Part shown: positions 34,386-43,978 of the stretch, piece after piece
Position numbering within the stretch: the stretch's first letter is position 1
How the letters are laid out: each line of letters begins with the position of its first letter
NCBI RefSeq assembly: GCF_009877425.1
Contig: NZ_WXEY01000004.1
Location: forward strand, 1 to 64,000
DNA: 64,000 bases
Reading direction: 5' to 3'
Source of the DNA: Heliomicrobium undosum
Lineage (GTDB): Bacteria; Bacillota; Desulfitobacteriia; Heliobacteriales; Heliobacteriaceae
The notes under the pieces: generated by a model
Told to the model about the DNA's origin: nothing
Seen by the model: the letters and a program-made list of their open reading frames with translations, nothing else
The model's database searches: none
Position numbers and translations under genes: made by a program

Positions 34386-36173
34386 CTAGATATTAAATCC
34401 CTTCACCAAATCATTCAACTTCTCCAGATTCTCATTCGTCTCGTCCGACTTCTCCTTGATCGACCCGACCTGGTGCTGCATGTCAGAGGTCTGGGCGGCC
34501 ACCTGGGAGATGCCGTCGGCGCTCTCGTTGACGGCGGCGGTCATCTGCTGGATGGACTTGGCGATCGATTCCATCGTCTCATCCATGCGGTCACAGGTGC
34601 GCTTGAACCCTTCCATGAAAGTCTCAAAGCGTTTGGCGTCGGCGCTGTACTGTTCGGCGGCGCCTCGGAGTTTCTTCGCGCTGGTGGCAACGCCCTCGTC
34701 CATGAAGTCGACGGCTTTGCCGGAGGTATCGGCCAGGAGGGCGACGGAGGCGCGAGCCGCCGTGACGATCTGTTGGATGTCTTCGACGGTCCGGGCCGAC
34801 TCCTCGGCCAGTTTGCGGATCTCGCCGGCGACGACAGCGAAGCCCCGGCCGACCTCGCCGGCGTGGGCGGCTTCGATGGCTGCGTTTAAGGCGAGGAGGT
34901 TCGTCTGTTCGGTGATGCGCAAAATGGCGTTGGCCAGTTCATCGATCTTTTCCACTTCCCGTGAGCCTTCGATGGCAGCCGTCAGTTGGCCCTTCATATC
35001 GGCGAAGACGGCCTGGGCCTGTTGGGCCGAGGCCAGGGCCTCTTCGTGGAGACGGTTGGCTCGCTGGTCGATGGTGTGGGAAAGGGTGAGGCCCTCGGTC
35101 GCGTTTTGGTTCATCGAATGGGTCTGTTCGCGCACTGCTTCGATGGTGGCGTTGATCTGCTGGATCGTCGCCGCCGACTCCTCCATGGCGGCGTTGATCT
35201 CCTGGGTGATCGCCGTTGTCTCCATCGACTGGCGCGCCAGTTGATTGCAGGACTGGTCCACTTCGTGGGCGTTCTGGGTGATCCGGCCCGATGATTCGAT
35301 GACCTGTCGAACGAACTGCCGTACTTGCTCCGTTAGGCCGTTCAGCGATCGGGCCAGATCGCCGATCTCATCCTTGGCCTCGACATGGACGTCGCGGATG
35401 GTGATTTTACCGGCGGCGTCTTTTTCGATGCCGGCCATCATCGTCCTCAGCGGGTTGGTGATGCGCCGGCTGAGGAAGATGGCGACTGCGCCGGAGACGA
35501 GCAGGGAGAGGACTGAGAAAAAGGCTTCGAAGATGATCTCGCGCTTGGTCGTGTCCCATTGTTCCTGGCGGACCGCTTCGACGGCTGTCTCGATCTCGTC
35601 GACGTAGTTGCCGGTGCTGATGACCCAGCCCCATTCCTTAAAGAGTTTGGAATAGGCGCGCTTGGGCGTCAGGTTGCCCGAACCCACGTCTTGCGGCTTT
35701 TCCCAGAGGTAGTCGGAATAGCCGTTGTTCTTGCCCTGGGCGGCGGCGACCACTTCCTGGATCATATAGACGCCCTTGGGGTCCTGGCTGTTTTTGCGGT
35801 CGGTCCCTTCTTGATTGGTCAACATGGGGTGGGCGACGAGGGTGTAGTCGAGGGCGTCGATCCAGAAGTAGCCGTCCTGTTTTTCGCCGTAGCGGAGGGT
35901 TTTGATCATGTCGGTGGCCAGTTTTTTTGCCTGGACTTCGGTGAGTTCGCCCGTCTGTTGTTTGTTGTAGGCGTAGAGGAGCACGCCCACAGCCTGGTCG
36001 ACTTGGTTTTTGATCATGCTGTCATACTGGGCGTAGAGGTGGGTGCGCTTGTTGGCCACTTCCATCTGGGCGCTCTTGTAGATCCCCATCAGGGTGGTGC
36101 CGCCGAGGATGGCCGTCATCATGAAGGTGGTCAGCATGATGGCCGCCATGATCTTATGCTTGATCTGTCTCAC
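34386..36173 (-). CDS. Methyl-accepting chemotaxis protein with single Cache domain
   Basis: A 595-residue chemoreceptor. TM1 is at about residues 9-30, then a periplasmic/extracellular sCache_2-type domain (about 35-195, with [19 protein letters not shown] and [11 protein letters not shown]), TM2 (about 205-228), HAMP (about 228-285) and the MCP signalling domain (about 310-595) with the hairpin tip [24 protein letters not shown] shortened here to its core. sCache_2 receptors typically sense small carboxylates. No cheA or cheW gene is near; it probably joins the main array. RBS GGAGGC precedes ATG 36173. Confidence 0.93.
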   Translation of the reverse strand: MRQIKHKIMAAIMLTTFMMTAILGGTTLMGIYKSAQMEVANKRTHLYAQYDSMIKNQVDQAVGVLLYAYNKQQTGELTEVQAKKLATDMIKTLRYGEKQDGYFWIDALDYTLVAHPMLTNQEGTDRKNSQDPKGVYMIQEVVAAAQGKNNGYSDYLWEKPQDVGSGNLTPKRAYSKLFKEWGWVISTGNYVDEIETAVEAVRQEQWDTTKREIIFEAFFSVLSLLVSGAVAIFLSRRITNPLRTMMAGIEKDAAGKITIRDVHVEAKDEIGDLARSLNGLTEQVRQFVRQVIESSGRITQNAHEVDQSCNQLARQSMETTAITQEINAAMEESAATIQQINATIEAVREQTHSMNQNATEGLTLSHTIDQRANRLHEEALASAQQAQAVFADMKGQLTAAIEGSREVEKIDELANAILRITEQTNLLALNAAIEAAHAGEVGRGFAVVAGEIRKLAEESARTVEDIQQIVTAARASVALLADTSGKAVDFMDEGVATSAKKLRGAAEQYSADAKRFETFMEGFKRTCDRMDETMESIAKSIQQMTAAVNESADGISQVAAQTSDMQHQVGSIKEKSDETNENLEKLNDLVKGFNI

Positions 36174-36403
36174 TGTGCATGCCTCCTACGCCTGCGTGTT
36201 GCCGTCTTTCTCTTTTAGACGTTTTTGTGTCCTGCTCTGTGACGCCTTTTTCTGTAAATATTTTTCTGTGAGATTATCTTTTCTTCAGGGTAGCCGAAAA
36301 GTCCTTTGCAGATTTTTGTCAAAAAGACACGAGGCGTTATTTATTTAATATTTTCAATATTTTGATTTTATTTTATATGCAGAGAAGGCGACGATAAGGC
36401 AAG

Positions 36404-36430
36404 AGACGCCGCCCTCTTCGGGCGGCGTCT
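36404..36430 (-). terminator. Strong terminator after the 52-residue gene
   Basis: AGACGCCGCCC (36404-36414) pairs perfectly over 11 bases with GGGCGGCGTCT (36420-36430). It lies seven bases past the stop of the small minus-strand gene and 230 bases before the chemoreceptor start. Confidence 0.75.
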
Positions 36431-36436
36431 TTGAGC

Positions 36437-36595
36437 TCATCTCGTTGTTTTGCGCGCGATAGGATGCAGGGATGTGGGCAGGTAGCTTTGGTTGAGTTTT
36501 TCGAGGTCACCCACCTGCTCGTCAGGAAAGGATTCCGATTTTTCCATCCCGATGCCCCGGCTGACGTCTTCTGGCTGCATCTTCCTTTTATCCAC
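36437..36595 (-). CDS. Small hypothetical protein (52 residues)
   Basis: GTG 36595 is preceded on the minus strand by GGAGGGAGG with 7-base spacing to the start codon, and the frame ends at 36437, directly before a perfect 11-bp hairpin. The translation starts MDKRKMQPEDVSRGIG and continues EKSESFPDEQVGDLEKLNQ; composition is charged and soluble, with no Cys and no membrane segment. The well-placed ribosome binding site, a codon pattern unlike a shadow frame and the adjacent terminator support a real gene. No family is recognised. It stands between the chemoreceptor and the OFA transporter, and shares strand with the former. Confidence 0.6.
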   Translation of the reverse strand: MDKRKMQPEDVSRGIGMEKSESFPDEQVGDLEKLNQSYLPTSLHPIARKTTR

Positions 36596-36763
36596 CCTGT
36601 CACCTCCCTCCGTTAGTATGGGCAGGCGCGCCAGGGTTTAAGGGGTGCTCTTCGTTAAATACTAATCCAGCGTGAACTGCCGCGGCTTCATTCCGCTAGA
36701 GAATATCGTCTTCAAGATACCCGTCGTCGGAAGAATGCTGTTCTCGGGAAAGGACGGGATACG

Positions 36764-38017
36764 ATGGCCGGATCCCCGAAAAGCCGGTGGCTGGTGGTGG
36801 TAGGGGCGTTGTTGATCCAACTGTGCCTGGGCGCCGTCTACGCCTGGAGCCTGTTCAATCAGCCGCTCATCGAGCGCTATGGCTGGGATCGGGAAGGCGT
36901 GGTGCTCACCTTTTCCATCACCATCGCCACCTTCGCCTTTGCCACCATCTGGGCGGGTCGATTGCAGGACCGCATCGGACCCCGGTGGGTGGCCACGGCC
37001 GGCGGCTTGTTGCTGGGCATTGGCGTCATGCTGACCAGCACGGCTGATTCTTTGATGGAACTCTACCTGTACTACGGGCTGATCGGCGGTTTCGGTATCG
37101 GGACGGCCTATGTCTGCCCGCTGATCACCTGTGTCAAATGGTTCCCGGAAAAACGGGGACTGATCAGCGGGATTGTCGTCGGGGGGTTCGGCGCGGGCGG
37201 CGTTATCTTTAAGCCTGTGATCATGCGCCTCATGGCCGCCTACGGGGTGAACGAAACCTTCTTTTACCTAGGGCTCATCTATATGGCCGCTGTTGTCGCC
37301 GGGGCGCAGTGGCTGCGGCTGCCGCCAAAGGGGTACGGGGAAGCGGCGGTTGGAGGCGAGAAACAGTTGGAGCCTCATGGAGAAAAGCCGGTGAGCTTGC
37401 CTAATGACGTGACACCAGGGGAGATGCTGCGATCCCGGCAGTTTTACCTGATGTGGGTGCTCTACCTCTTCGGCTGTGTGGCGGGGCTGATGGTGATCAG
37501 CATGGCCGTCAACATCGGCACGGGCCTGGCCGGGCTGGACCTGGCGTCGGCGAGCAACGCCGTCATCGTCATCGCCCTGTTCAACGCCGCCGGACGCGTC
37601 TCCTGGGGCGCTCTGTCCGACCGGATGGGCCGCAAACAGACGCTGGCGCTCATGTACCTGCTCACCGCCGGGGGCATGTTCTATCTCGGGATGGCGCCGG
37701 TGGGCGCTGTGGGCTTCTTTGTCGTCATTTCCTTGATCGGCTTTTGTTTCGGCGGTTTTTTGGCCCTCTTTCCCTCCAAAACGGCGGACTACTTCGGCAC
37801 GACCCATCTGGGGATGAATTACGGCCTCGTCTACCAGGCATACGGGTTGGCGGCGCTGGTGGGTCCGGTCATGGGCACGGACTTGCCTATGCGAACGGCT
37901 TTTCTCATTGCCGGCGGCCTGTCCGCCTCGGCGGTGGCGGGGACCTATTTTTTGCGTCAGCCCGGCGTGGTGGCGGAGCCTGTGCGCCCGCGTTATGCGC
38001 GGCGGCCGCAGCGGTGA
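36764..38017 (+). CDS. OFA-family MFS transporter (oxalate/formate antiporter-like)
   Basis: A 417-residue 12-helix MFS protein. The start SRWLVVVGALLIQLCLGAVYAWSLF and GGFGIGTAYVCPLITCVKWFPEKRGL in helices 4-5 are the OFA-family signatures; the cytosolic loop between helices 6 and 7 (about residues 190-215) is short. Members exchange oxalate, formate or other monocarboxylates, but many are of unknown specificity. ATG 36764 follows AAAGGACGGG. Its 3' end lies four bases from the converging DUF421 gene. Confidence 0.9.
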   Translation: MAGSPKSRWLVVVGALLIQLCLGAVYAWSLFNQPLIERYGWDREGVVLTFSITIATFAFATIWAGRLQDRIGPRWVATAGGLLLGIGVMLTSTADSLMELYLYYGLIGGFGIGTAYVCPLITCVKWFPEKRGLISGIVVGGFGAGGVIFKPVIMRLMAAYGVNETFFYLGLIYMAAVVAGAQWLRLPPKGYGEAAVGGEKQLEPHGEKPVSLPNDVTPGEMLRSRQFYLMWVLYLFGCVAGLMVISMAVNIGTGLAGLDLASASNAVIVIALFNAAGRVSWGALSDRMGRKQTLALMYLLTAGGMFYLGMAPVGAVGFFVVISLIGFCFGGFLALFPSKTADYFGTTHLGMNYGLVYQAYGLAALVGPVMGTDLPMRTAFLIAGGLSASAVAGTYFLRQPGVVAEPVRPRYARRPQR

Positions 38018-38021
38018 GGCG

Positions 38022-38738
38022 CTAATGATGGAAAAGGTGGGCCGGGTTGAGTTGTTCGAGGCCCTTTGAGATATAGAGACTGCCGTCGCTGTTGACGGCG
38101 GCAAAAAAGACCTCTGTTTCGGAAAGGATGCCCTGGGTCTTCAGTTGAGACATCAGCCAATCCTTGCTGAGGTCGAGTCGGAGCAGGGCCATGTCGTCGA
38201 TATTCCCTTCGACAATGAGGGGAATGGAAAGCCCCTTGTAGCCAGTGTCGATCTGCAGATCGCTCGGGGTAAGGGGCTGTTTTTGCGCCTTTTTCAGCAG
38301 GCTGAGCCGACCGGTCGATTCAATGATGGCAAACTCGACTTCTCTAAGGTCGAAGACGCCTTGCTCCCGCAGCAGCATGAGCACGTTGTCGACGGTGTAG
38401 CGCAACTTGCGCAGGTTGGCTTTGACGAACTGGCCGTTTTCGATGACTACGATGGGCTCAAAGTTGACGAGGCGGCCGAAGGGGCGGTGTTTCATCGACA
38501 GGTAACCGAATCCGGTCTGGATGAGGAGGACCAGGATCACCGCGTACACCGTCGGCAGGTGCTTCACCCGGGGCTCGGCAATGTCGGCGCCGACAATGGA
38601 GCCCACGGTGATGACGACGAGAAAGTCGAAGACAGGCAGTTCGCCGATCTTTCTCCGGCCTGTCAGCAAGGTGAGAATGAGCAACAGGCCCATGATGGTG
38701 ATAATTCTCGCTGTTAAAACCAGATACTCCACGTCCAT
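38022..38738 (-). CDS. DUF421 (YetF/YdfR-like) membrane protein
   Basis: A 238-residue protein: three N-terminal transmembrane helices (about residues 5-80), with GRRKIGELPVFDFLVVITVGSIVGADIAEP, the conserved DUF421 segment, followed by a soluble domain with LRYTVDNVLMLLREQGVFDLREVEFAIIES, also diagnostic. Homologues in B. subtilis (YetF, YrbG) are spore-membrane proteins; YetF is linked to the 5AF/2Duf germination proteins. The frame is open to 38900, but the family start fits ATG 38738 (or GTG 38732, which has better GGAG spacing). It is divergent from the sigma-54 activator gene. Confidence 0.88.
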   Translation of the reverse strand: MDVEYLVLTARIITIMGLLLILTLLTGRRKIGELPVFDFLVVITVGSIVGADIAEPRVKHLPTVYAVILVLLIQTGFGYLSMKHRPFGRLVNFEPIVVIENGQFVKANLRKLRYTVDNVLMLLREQGVFDLREVEFAIIESTGRLSLLKKAQKQPLTPSDLQIDTGYKGLSIPLIVEGNIDDMALLRLDLSKDWLMSQLKTQGILSETEVFFAAVNSDGSLYISKGLEQLNPAHLFHH

Positions 38739-38862
38739 CACTCCGTCATTTAATATGTCCAGCCCTTGGAAAATCTCCCGGAAAGGATTTGTCAGACAAA
38801 AAGCGAATGAGAAAGTAACAACATAGACAATTACCGTCGCCCCGAGGGAGGATGAATATCCT

Positions 38863-41217
38863 TTGGCAACCCCCTTGCTCAACGAGACAAAAGCGATCAT
38901 CCGTCACGAGAAAGGGCTCCATGCCCGCGTGGCGGCCATGATCGTGCAAAAGTCAAGCGAACTGCAGATGCGGCACCGGGTCTCCCTCTTTTTGCGCCAC
39001 CGGGACCGCAAGCCGGTGCCGGCCACCACGCTGCTGCAACTGGTCTCTCTCGCTGTCCAGCCCGGTGAGGCGGTCTGGGTGTCGGCGAGGTCCACAGCAG
39101 ACATGCATTCCGCCGGTGAGACGCGCGACGAAGCGCCTCCGGCAGATTCGTCGCGCGCAGATACACCTTGCGCCGAAAGGCCTGGCAACAAGGCGTCGCA
39201 GGCCGCCATCGCTGTCAAGGAACTGGTGCGCTTCCTCGAAAGCGACTTCGCCCTTTCTGACGATCAGGTCCAGCGCCAGGTAGACAACCTCCTCCAGGAC
39301 AGCGCCCTGACAGCGGGGCAGGTCTTTGCCAGCATGGCCGACGGCCTGATCGTCACTGATGACCACGATGTGGTCACCGTCTTCAATCCGGCCGCCGAGC
39401 GGATCATGGGCATGCGGGCCAGTGATGTGGTTGGAAGGAAAGCGGCGGCGGCCATCCCTGGATCGAGGATGCACATCGTCGCCGGGACAGGGCAGCCGGA
39501 ACTCGGGCGCCGGCAGATGATCGGCGAAGCGGTCATCCTCACCAACCGGACGCCCATCGTCGTCGACGGGCAGGTCAAAGGCGCCGTCGCCGTTTTTGAA
39601 GACATCTCGGCGCTGGAGAAGGTGACTCACGAACTGCGCGAAGTCAAGGAACTGAAAGAGCGGCTGCAACTGGTCCTCGAATCGGTGCAGGACGGCATCT
39701 GCGTCGTCGACCGGGAAGGTTGCGTCACCTATGTGAACCCCGCCTACGCCCGCATCGTCAACGGCCGCCGGGAGGACCTGATCGGCCAGGATTTGCGGGA
39801 CCTTTCGCCGCGGGGGGCGCGGCGGCAGGCATTGGAGACGGGCAAGCCGGTATTGGACCATGTGGCGCAAAAGGCCGGCGATGTGACCGTCATCGCCGAC
39901 GCCTACCCCATCATCGTCGATGGGGAGGTGACCGGGGTGGTCTCCATCGTCAAGACCCTCACCGATGTGCAGACACTGGCCGAGAAGCTGAACCGGATGG
40001 CTGCCCGCGCTGAGTATTTGGAACAGGAACTCCGGCGGACGAAAAAACCGGGCGGCGCTTTCGCACGCTTCATCGGCCAGAGCGGCAAGGTGCGCGACGC
40101 CTTGGCGATGGCGGAAAAGGCGGCGGAGGGGCCGGCGACGGTGCTCATCCGGGGCGAGAGCGGCACCGGCAAGGAACTGGTGGCCGAAGGCATCCATGAG
40201 TCGGGGCCGCGATCAAAGGGACCCTTTATCCGCGTCAACTGCGCCGCCATCCCCGAGACCCTGTTGGAGAGCGAACTCTTCGGCCATGAAAAGGGCGCCT
40301 TCACCGGCGCCATCAGACGCAAATTAGGCAAGTTCGAACTGGCCCACAAGGGCACCCTCTTTCTCGACGAGATCGGCGAGTTGGACAAGGCCATGCAGGC
40401 CAAGCTGCTCCGCGTGCTCCAGCAAAAAGAGATCAGCCGCATCGGCGGCGAGGAGACCTTCAAAGTCGACGTGAAGATCATCGCCGCCACCAATCAGGAT
40501 CTCGAAAAGTTGGTGGCCGAAGGCCGTTTTCGGGAAGACCTCTACTACCGGTTGAACGTCATCCCCATCCTGTTGCCGCCGCTCCGTGAACGCAAGGAAG
40601 ACATCCCTCTATTGGTGGAGCATTTCCTCCAGCAAGCCGGACGGGAGCAGGGCAGGGCGCTGCGCGGCATCCGCAGCGACGCACTGGAGGCGTTGATGCA
40701 TTATGCCTGGCCAGGCAACGTGCGCGAACTGGCCAACCTGATCGAGCGGGTCGTCACCTTGAGCGACGGTCCCTGGATTACCGGCAGCGATCTGCCCACC
40801 TACCTCCGGGAGCGGGCGGCCGGGGAAAATCATGAAGGGAAGCAGCATGAAGGAGGGCCTATTGAAAAGCGGCCTGTTGGTGGGGGACACGGCAAAGGGG
40901 AACGCTGCGTGTGGCTATATAACGGAGGGGAAGACAGGAGTAGCGGGCCGGCCAGGGGAATCACCGGTCACAACTGCTGGGAGAATACATCGGAGGAACA
41001 AGGTGATGCGCCGCTGCTGACCTGGGAAGAGTACGAACAGCAGATCATCACCCTGGCCCTGCGCCGGCACGGCAGCTTTAACGCCGCCGCCAAAGCCTTG
41101 GGACTGACCCATAAAACCGTGGGGGCGAAAGCCCGCAAGTACGGCATCGACAAAAACGAAGCCGGTACAGGCCTTGGGGAAAAAGGAGCGGCGTTGGGAA
41201 AAAGTATCAGCGAATGA
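38863..41217 (+). CDS. Sigma-54-dependent activator with N-terminal HPr-like domain
   Basis: A 784-residue enhancer-binding protein. An HPr-like domain (about residues 8-75) carries [15 protein letters not shown], with the phosphorylatable histidine (His20). Two PAS modules follow (about 145-250 and 265-375), then the AAA+ domain with GESGTGKE (about 431) and GAFTGA (about 476-481, the sigma-54 contact), and a Fis-type HTH at the end ([21 protein letters not shown]). A glycine/charge-rich linker of about 60 residues separates AAA+ and HTH. The target is almost certainly the downstream dha-pts operon, which has a sigma-54 promoter. PTS phosphorylation of the HPr-like domain is inferred. TTG 38863 with GGGAGG at 38846-38851. 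Confidence 0.92.
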   Translation: MATPLLNETKAIIRHEKGLHARVAAMIVQKSSELQMRHRVSLFLRHRDRKPVPATTLLQLVSLAVQPGEAVWVSARSTADMHSAGETRDEAPPADSSRADTPCAERPGNKASQAAIAVKELVRFLESDFALSDDQVQRQVDNLLQDSALTAGQVFASMADGLIVTDDHDVVTVFNPAAERIMGMRASDVVGRKAAAAIPGSRMHIVAGTGQPELGRRQMIGEAVILTNRTPIVVDGQVKGAVAVFEDISALEKVTHELREVKELKERLQLVLESVQDGICVVDREGCVTYVNPAYARIVNGRREDLIGQDLRDLSPRGARRQALETGKPVLDHVAQKAGDVTVIADAYPIIVDGEVTGVVSIVKTLTDVQTLAEKLNRMAARAEYLEQELRRTKKPGGAFARFIGQSGKVRDALAMAEKAAEGPATVLIRGESGTGKELVAEGIHESGPRSKGPFIRVNCAAIPETLLESELFGHEKGAFTGAIRRKLGKFELAHKGTLFLDEIGELDKAMQAKLLRVLQQKEISRIGGEETFKVDVKIIAATNQDLEKLVAEGRFREDLYYRLNVIPILLPPLRERKEDIPLLVEHFLQQAGREQGRALRGIRSDALEALMHYAWPGNVRELANLIERVVTLSDGPWITGSDLPTYLRERAAGENHEGKQHEGGPIEKRPVGGGHGKGERCVWLYNGGEDRSSGPARGITGHNCWENTSEEQGDAPLLTWEEYEQQIITLALRRHGSFNAAAKALGLTHKTVGAKARKYGIDKNEAGTGLGEKGAALGKSISE

Positions 41218-41243
41218 ACCGGAGGCTTGATACTTTTTCCCAA
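41194..41243. repeat. 16-bp perfect inverted repeat spanning the activator stop codon
   Basis: TTGGGAAAAAGTATCA (41194-41209) pairs perfectly with 41228-41243 around an 18-base loop that contains the TGA stop. The T-rich 3' arm could end transcription of the activator gene; alternatively it is an operator upstream of the dha promoter. Confidence 0.7.
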
Positions 41244-41361
41244 GCAAACACGGTTTTTGATGGGCGCCAAGGTCTCATCTTGTCCCTGCCGAACGCGGCA
41301 CCTTCGCCTGCGCGCCGCTTACGGGCACTTTTCAACCCCATTTTGCATTCGCTCCACCGCA

Positions 41362-41379
41362 TTGGCATAGTTCTTGCAA
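41362..41379 (+). promoter_or_regulatory. Sigma-54 (-24/-12) promoter of the dha operon
   Basis: TTGGCAT (41362-41368) and TTGCAA (41374-41379), with the invariant GG and GC 12 bases apart, match the TGGCAC-N5-TTGCA consensus at all but one base. It lies 96 bases before dhaK and just downstream of the sigma-54 activator gene. Confidence 0.88.
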
Positions 41380-41474
41380 TAACAATTAGCAGGTTGTATC
41401 GGGCGGAGATTTTTCTCAAAGGGACAAACCAAATCCCGAGCGCCCTAGCGACAAAAAATTATTTGCGGAGGCGG

Positions 41475-42479
41475 ATGACAGTGAAGAAGGTCATCAATCA
41501 GGCGGAACAAGTCGTCGAAGAAATGCTGCAAGGCGTCGTCCTCGCCCATCCCCAGTATGTGAAACGGGTGGAAGGCTTCGACGTCATCGTCCGCGCCAAT
41601 GCGCCCGTGGCCGGCAAGGTCGCCCTCGTCAGCGGCGGCGGCAGCGGTCATGAACCGTCCCACGGCGGGTTTGTCGGCCGGGGCATGCTGGACGGCGCGG
41701 TGGCCGGCGCCGTATTCACCTCGCCCACGCCGGATCAGGTCTATGAAGCCGTCAAAGCCGTCGACGGCGGCAAAGGCGTCCTGCTGGTGATCAAGAACTA
41801 TACCGGCGACGTGATGAACTTCGATATGGCGGCGGAGATGGCTGAAGCCGACAACATTCAGGTGGCCAAGGTGGTCGTCAATGACGATGTGGCCGTAGAA
41901 AACAGCACCTGGACCACCGGCCGCCGCGGCATCGCCGGCACCGTCTTTGTCCATAAGATCGCCGGCGCTAAGGCCGAAACGGGCGCCAGCCTGGAAGAAG
42001 TCAAAGCCGTCGCCGAAAAGGTGATCGCCAATGTGCGCTCCATGGGCATGGCCCTTTCGCCCTGCACCGTGCCGGCCGCCGGCAAGCCGAGCTTCACCCT
42101 GGCCGAAGACGAAGTGGAGATCGGCATGGGCATCCATGGAGAACCGGGTACCCACCGCGAAAGCATCCGCAGCGCCGATGAAACGGCCGCCCACCTGCTC
42201 GACAAGATCCTGGCCGACATCGACTTCACCGCCGGTGACGAGGTGGCCGTCCTGATCAACGGCCTCGGCGCCACCCCGCTGATGGAACTCTACGTGGTCA
42301 ACCGCAAGGTCGCAGAGATCCTCGGCGAAAAAGGGATACAGATCGCCAAGACCTACGTCGGCAACTACATGACCTCTCTTGAAATGGCCGGCTTTTCCAT
42401 CTCCCTGCTGAAGCTCGACGCCGAGTTGAAGGAGCTGCTGCTGGCGCCGGCTGACACCCCCGCCTTCGTTCAATTCTAA
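41475..42479 (+). CDS. dhaK: PTS-dependent dihydroxyacetone kinase, substrate-binding subunit DhaK
   Basis: A 334-residue DhaK that binds dihydroxyacetone as a hemiaminal to a histidine. VSGGGSGHEPSHGGFVG is the substrate loop, and the covalent histidine is in GMGIHGEPGTH (about residue 220). The frame runs upstream to 41214, but family length supports ATG 41475 or GTG 41481 (MKKVINQ start; GGAGG at 41467-41471 spaces better to 41481). Phosphate comes from DhaL-ADP, recharged by DhaM. First gene of dhaKLM-ptsHI. Confidence 0.95.
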   Translation: MTVKKVINQAEQVVEEMLQGVVLAHPQYVKRVEGFDVIVRANAPVAGKVALVSGGGSGHEPSHGGFVGRGMLDGAVAGAVFTSPTPDQVYEAVKAVDGGKGVLLVIKNYTGDVMNFDMAAEMAEADNIQVAKVVVNDDVAVENSTWTTGRRGIAGTVFVHKIAGAKAETGASLEEVKAVAEKVIANVRSMGMALSPCTVPAAGKPSFTLAEDEVEIGMGIHGEPGTHRESIRSADETAAHLLDKILADIDFTAGDEVAVLINGLGATPLMELYVVNRKVAEILGEKGIQIAKTYVGNYMTSLEMAGFSISLLKLDAELKELLLAPADTPAFVQF

Positions 42480-42537
42480 AAGCAACGCTTTCGTGACTTT
42501 TAAGCCGGCTCTGCGCCGGCGGTCGGAGGTGACCCTG

Positions 42538-43167
42538 TTGAATAACCCAGCGATCGCATTGATCGGGGCGGTGGCTGACGCCATCGTCCAAAACAAAGAG
42601 TTCCTGACCTCTCTCGACGCAGCCATCGGCGACGCCGATCACGGCATCAACCTGTCCCGTGGCGCCGAAGCGGTGCGGGCGAAAGCGGCCGCCTCGCCGA
42701 ACGCTGATATCGGCGCATTGCTGAAGGCGACCGGCATGACCCTCATCTCCACTGTCGGCGGCGCTTCCGGCCCCCTTTATGGCACCGCCTTCCTGCGCGC
42801 CGCCGCGCCGGCCCAGGGGAAAACGGCGTTAGACGGTGAGACGGTCAAACTGATGCTGGCCGCCGCCATCCAGGGGATCAAGGATCGGGGCAAGGCCACC
42901 AGGGGAGAAAAAACCATGCTTGACGCGCTGGAGCCGGCCTTTGAGGCCTTTGTCCAGGGCCTGGAGGCGCAAAAGCCCCTGGTTGAATGCCTGGAAGAGG
43001 CCACTGAGGCGGCCCGGCAGGGCGTCGAGTTCACGAAGACCATCATCGCCACCAAGGGCCGGGCGAGCTACCTCGGCGAACGCAGCAAGGGCCACCAGGA
43101 TCCGGGGGCCACGTCTTCCACGATCATGCTGGCGGCCATCACTGATTTTTGCCGCAAGGCGCCATAA
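42538..43167 (+). CDS. dhaL: Dihydroxyacetone kinase, ADP-binding subunit DhaL
   Basis: A 209-residue DhaL. The LDAAIGDADHGINLSRGA segment holds the aspartates that bind the Mg-ADP, and TVGGASGPLYGTAFLRAA and SYLGERSKGHQDPGA are typical of the eight-helix barrel. The ADP is permanently bound and acts as the phosphoryl carrier between DhaM and DhaK. TTG 42538 is chosen since GGAGG lies 8-12 bases upstream. It is 58 bases after dhaK and before dhaM in the same operon. Confidence 0.94.
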   Translation: MNNPAIALIGAVADAIVQNKEFLTSLDAAIGDADHGINLSRGAEAVRAKAAASPNADIGALLKATGMTLISTVGGASGPLYGTAFLRAAAPAQGKTALDGETVKLMLAAAIQGIKDRGKATRGEKTMLDALEPAFEAFVQGLEAQKPLVECLEEATEAARQGVEFTKTIIATKGRASYLGERSKGHQDPGATSSTIMLAAITDFCRKAP

Positions 43168-43181
43168 GGGGGGGCAAGCCA

Positions 43182-43577
43182 ATGGTCGGCATCGTCATCG
43201 TCTCCCACAGCGCCAAAGTGGCCGAGGGCATCTGTGATCTGGCCAGGCAGATGGCCAAGGCGGATCAAAAAATCCTGCCTGCCGGCGGCATGGCCGACGG
43301 TTCCATCGGCACTGACGCCTTCAAAGTGAGTGAAGCCATCCAAGCCGCCTGGAGCGACGACGGGGTGCTTGTCCTCGTCGATCTGGGCAGCGCCCTCCTC
43401 AGCACCGATATGGCCATGGAATTTCTCGATGAGGCGATCCGCGAGCGGGTCCGCGTCGCCGACGCTCCCATCCTGGAAGGGGCCATCGGCGCCGTCGTCG
43501 AGGCGTCCGTAGGCAGTTCCCTGGAGCAGGTGCTCTCGACGGCGGAAGGCGCCAGGGAGATGCGCAAAATCATCTAG
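43182..43577 (+). CDS. dhaM: Dihydroxyacetone kinase phosphotransferase subunit DhaM (EIIA-like)
   Basis: A 131-residue DhaM of the single-domain form: EIIA-Man-like fold with active-site His9 in VIVSHSAKVAEG, and DGVLVLVDLGSALLSTDMA. It takes phosphate from HPr and passes it to DhaL-ADP. E. coli DhaM has fused HPr and EI-like domains; here those are separate genes, ptsH and ptsI, directly downstream. ATG 43182 gives the family start MVGIVIVSH. The stop codon overlaps a parS-like palindrome. Confidence 0.94.
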   Translation: MVGIVIVSHSAKVAEGICDLARQMAKADQKILPAGGMADGSIGTDAFKVSEAIQAAWSDDGVLVLVDLGSALLSTDMAMEFLDEAIRERVRVADAPILEGAIGAVVEASVGSSLEQVLSTAEGAREMRKII

Positions 43578-43591
43578 TTCCACGTGGAACA
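43576..43591. promoter_or_regulatory. parS-like ParB-binding site
   Basis: AGTTCCACGTGGAACA contains the perfect 14-bp palindrome GTTCCACGTGGAAC (43577-43590). It matches the bacterial parS consensus (TGTTYCACGTGRAACA) at all but the first base. The palindrome begins at the last base of the dhaM stop codon. A T6 run follows at 43593-43598, so a 5-bp RNA hairpin acting as weak terminator is an alternative. Confidence 0.65.
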
Positions 43592-43702
43592 CTTTTTTCC
43601 AATGAAACATTTTATTGAGAAACGTTTAATTCCAAAAAACAGGTCGGGGGGCGGCAGAACCCGCCCCTGCTGATTTACCGAGCCCGAGGGGGTGTGTATC
43701 CG

Positions 43703-43969
43703 TTGACAGAGATTCAACTGGTCTTAATGAATCCCACGGGCCTGCACGCGCGACCGGCTTCCCAGTTTGTGCAGACGGCAGCCCGTTTTAAGAGCAAAGT
43801 CCAAATCATCGCCGGCAGCAAGAGGGCCGACGGCAAAAGCATTTTGAACGTCATGACCATGGGACTGAAAAAGGGCGCCGATTTTACGGTGTCCGCTGAC
43901 GGCGAGGACGAAGCCGAATGCCTGGCCGCCTTGCAGGCGCTGGTCGAGGGCAATTTCGGCGAAGGGTAG
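43703..43969 (+). CDS. ptsH: Phosphocarrier protein HPr
   Basis: An 88-residue HPr. Starting at TTG 43703 places the active-site histidine exactly at residue 15 (NPTGLHARPAS) and the regulatory serine at 45 (GKSILNVM), equivalent to Ser46 of other Gram-positive HPr. GAGGGGG (43686-43692) is 10 bases upstream. It carries phosphate from EI to DhaM. It may also be the general HPr of the cell, since Ser45 would allow HPr kinase control, but the operon links it to dihydroxyacetone use. Confidence 0.94.
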   Translation: MTEIQLVLMNPTGLHARPASQFVQTAARFKSKVQIIAGSKRADGKSILNVMTMGLKKGADFTVSADGEDEAECLAALQALVEGNFGEG

Positions 43970-43978
43970 GGAGCGGCG

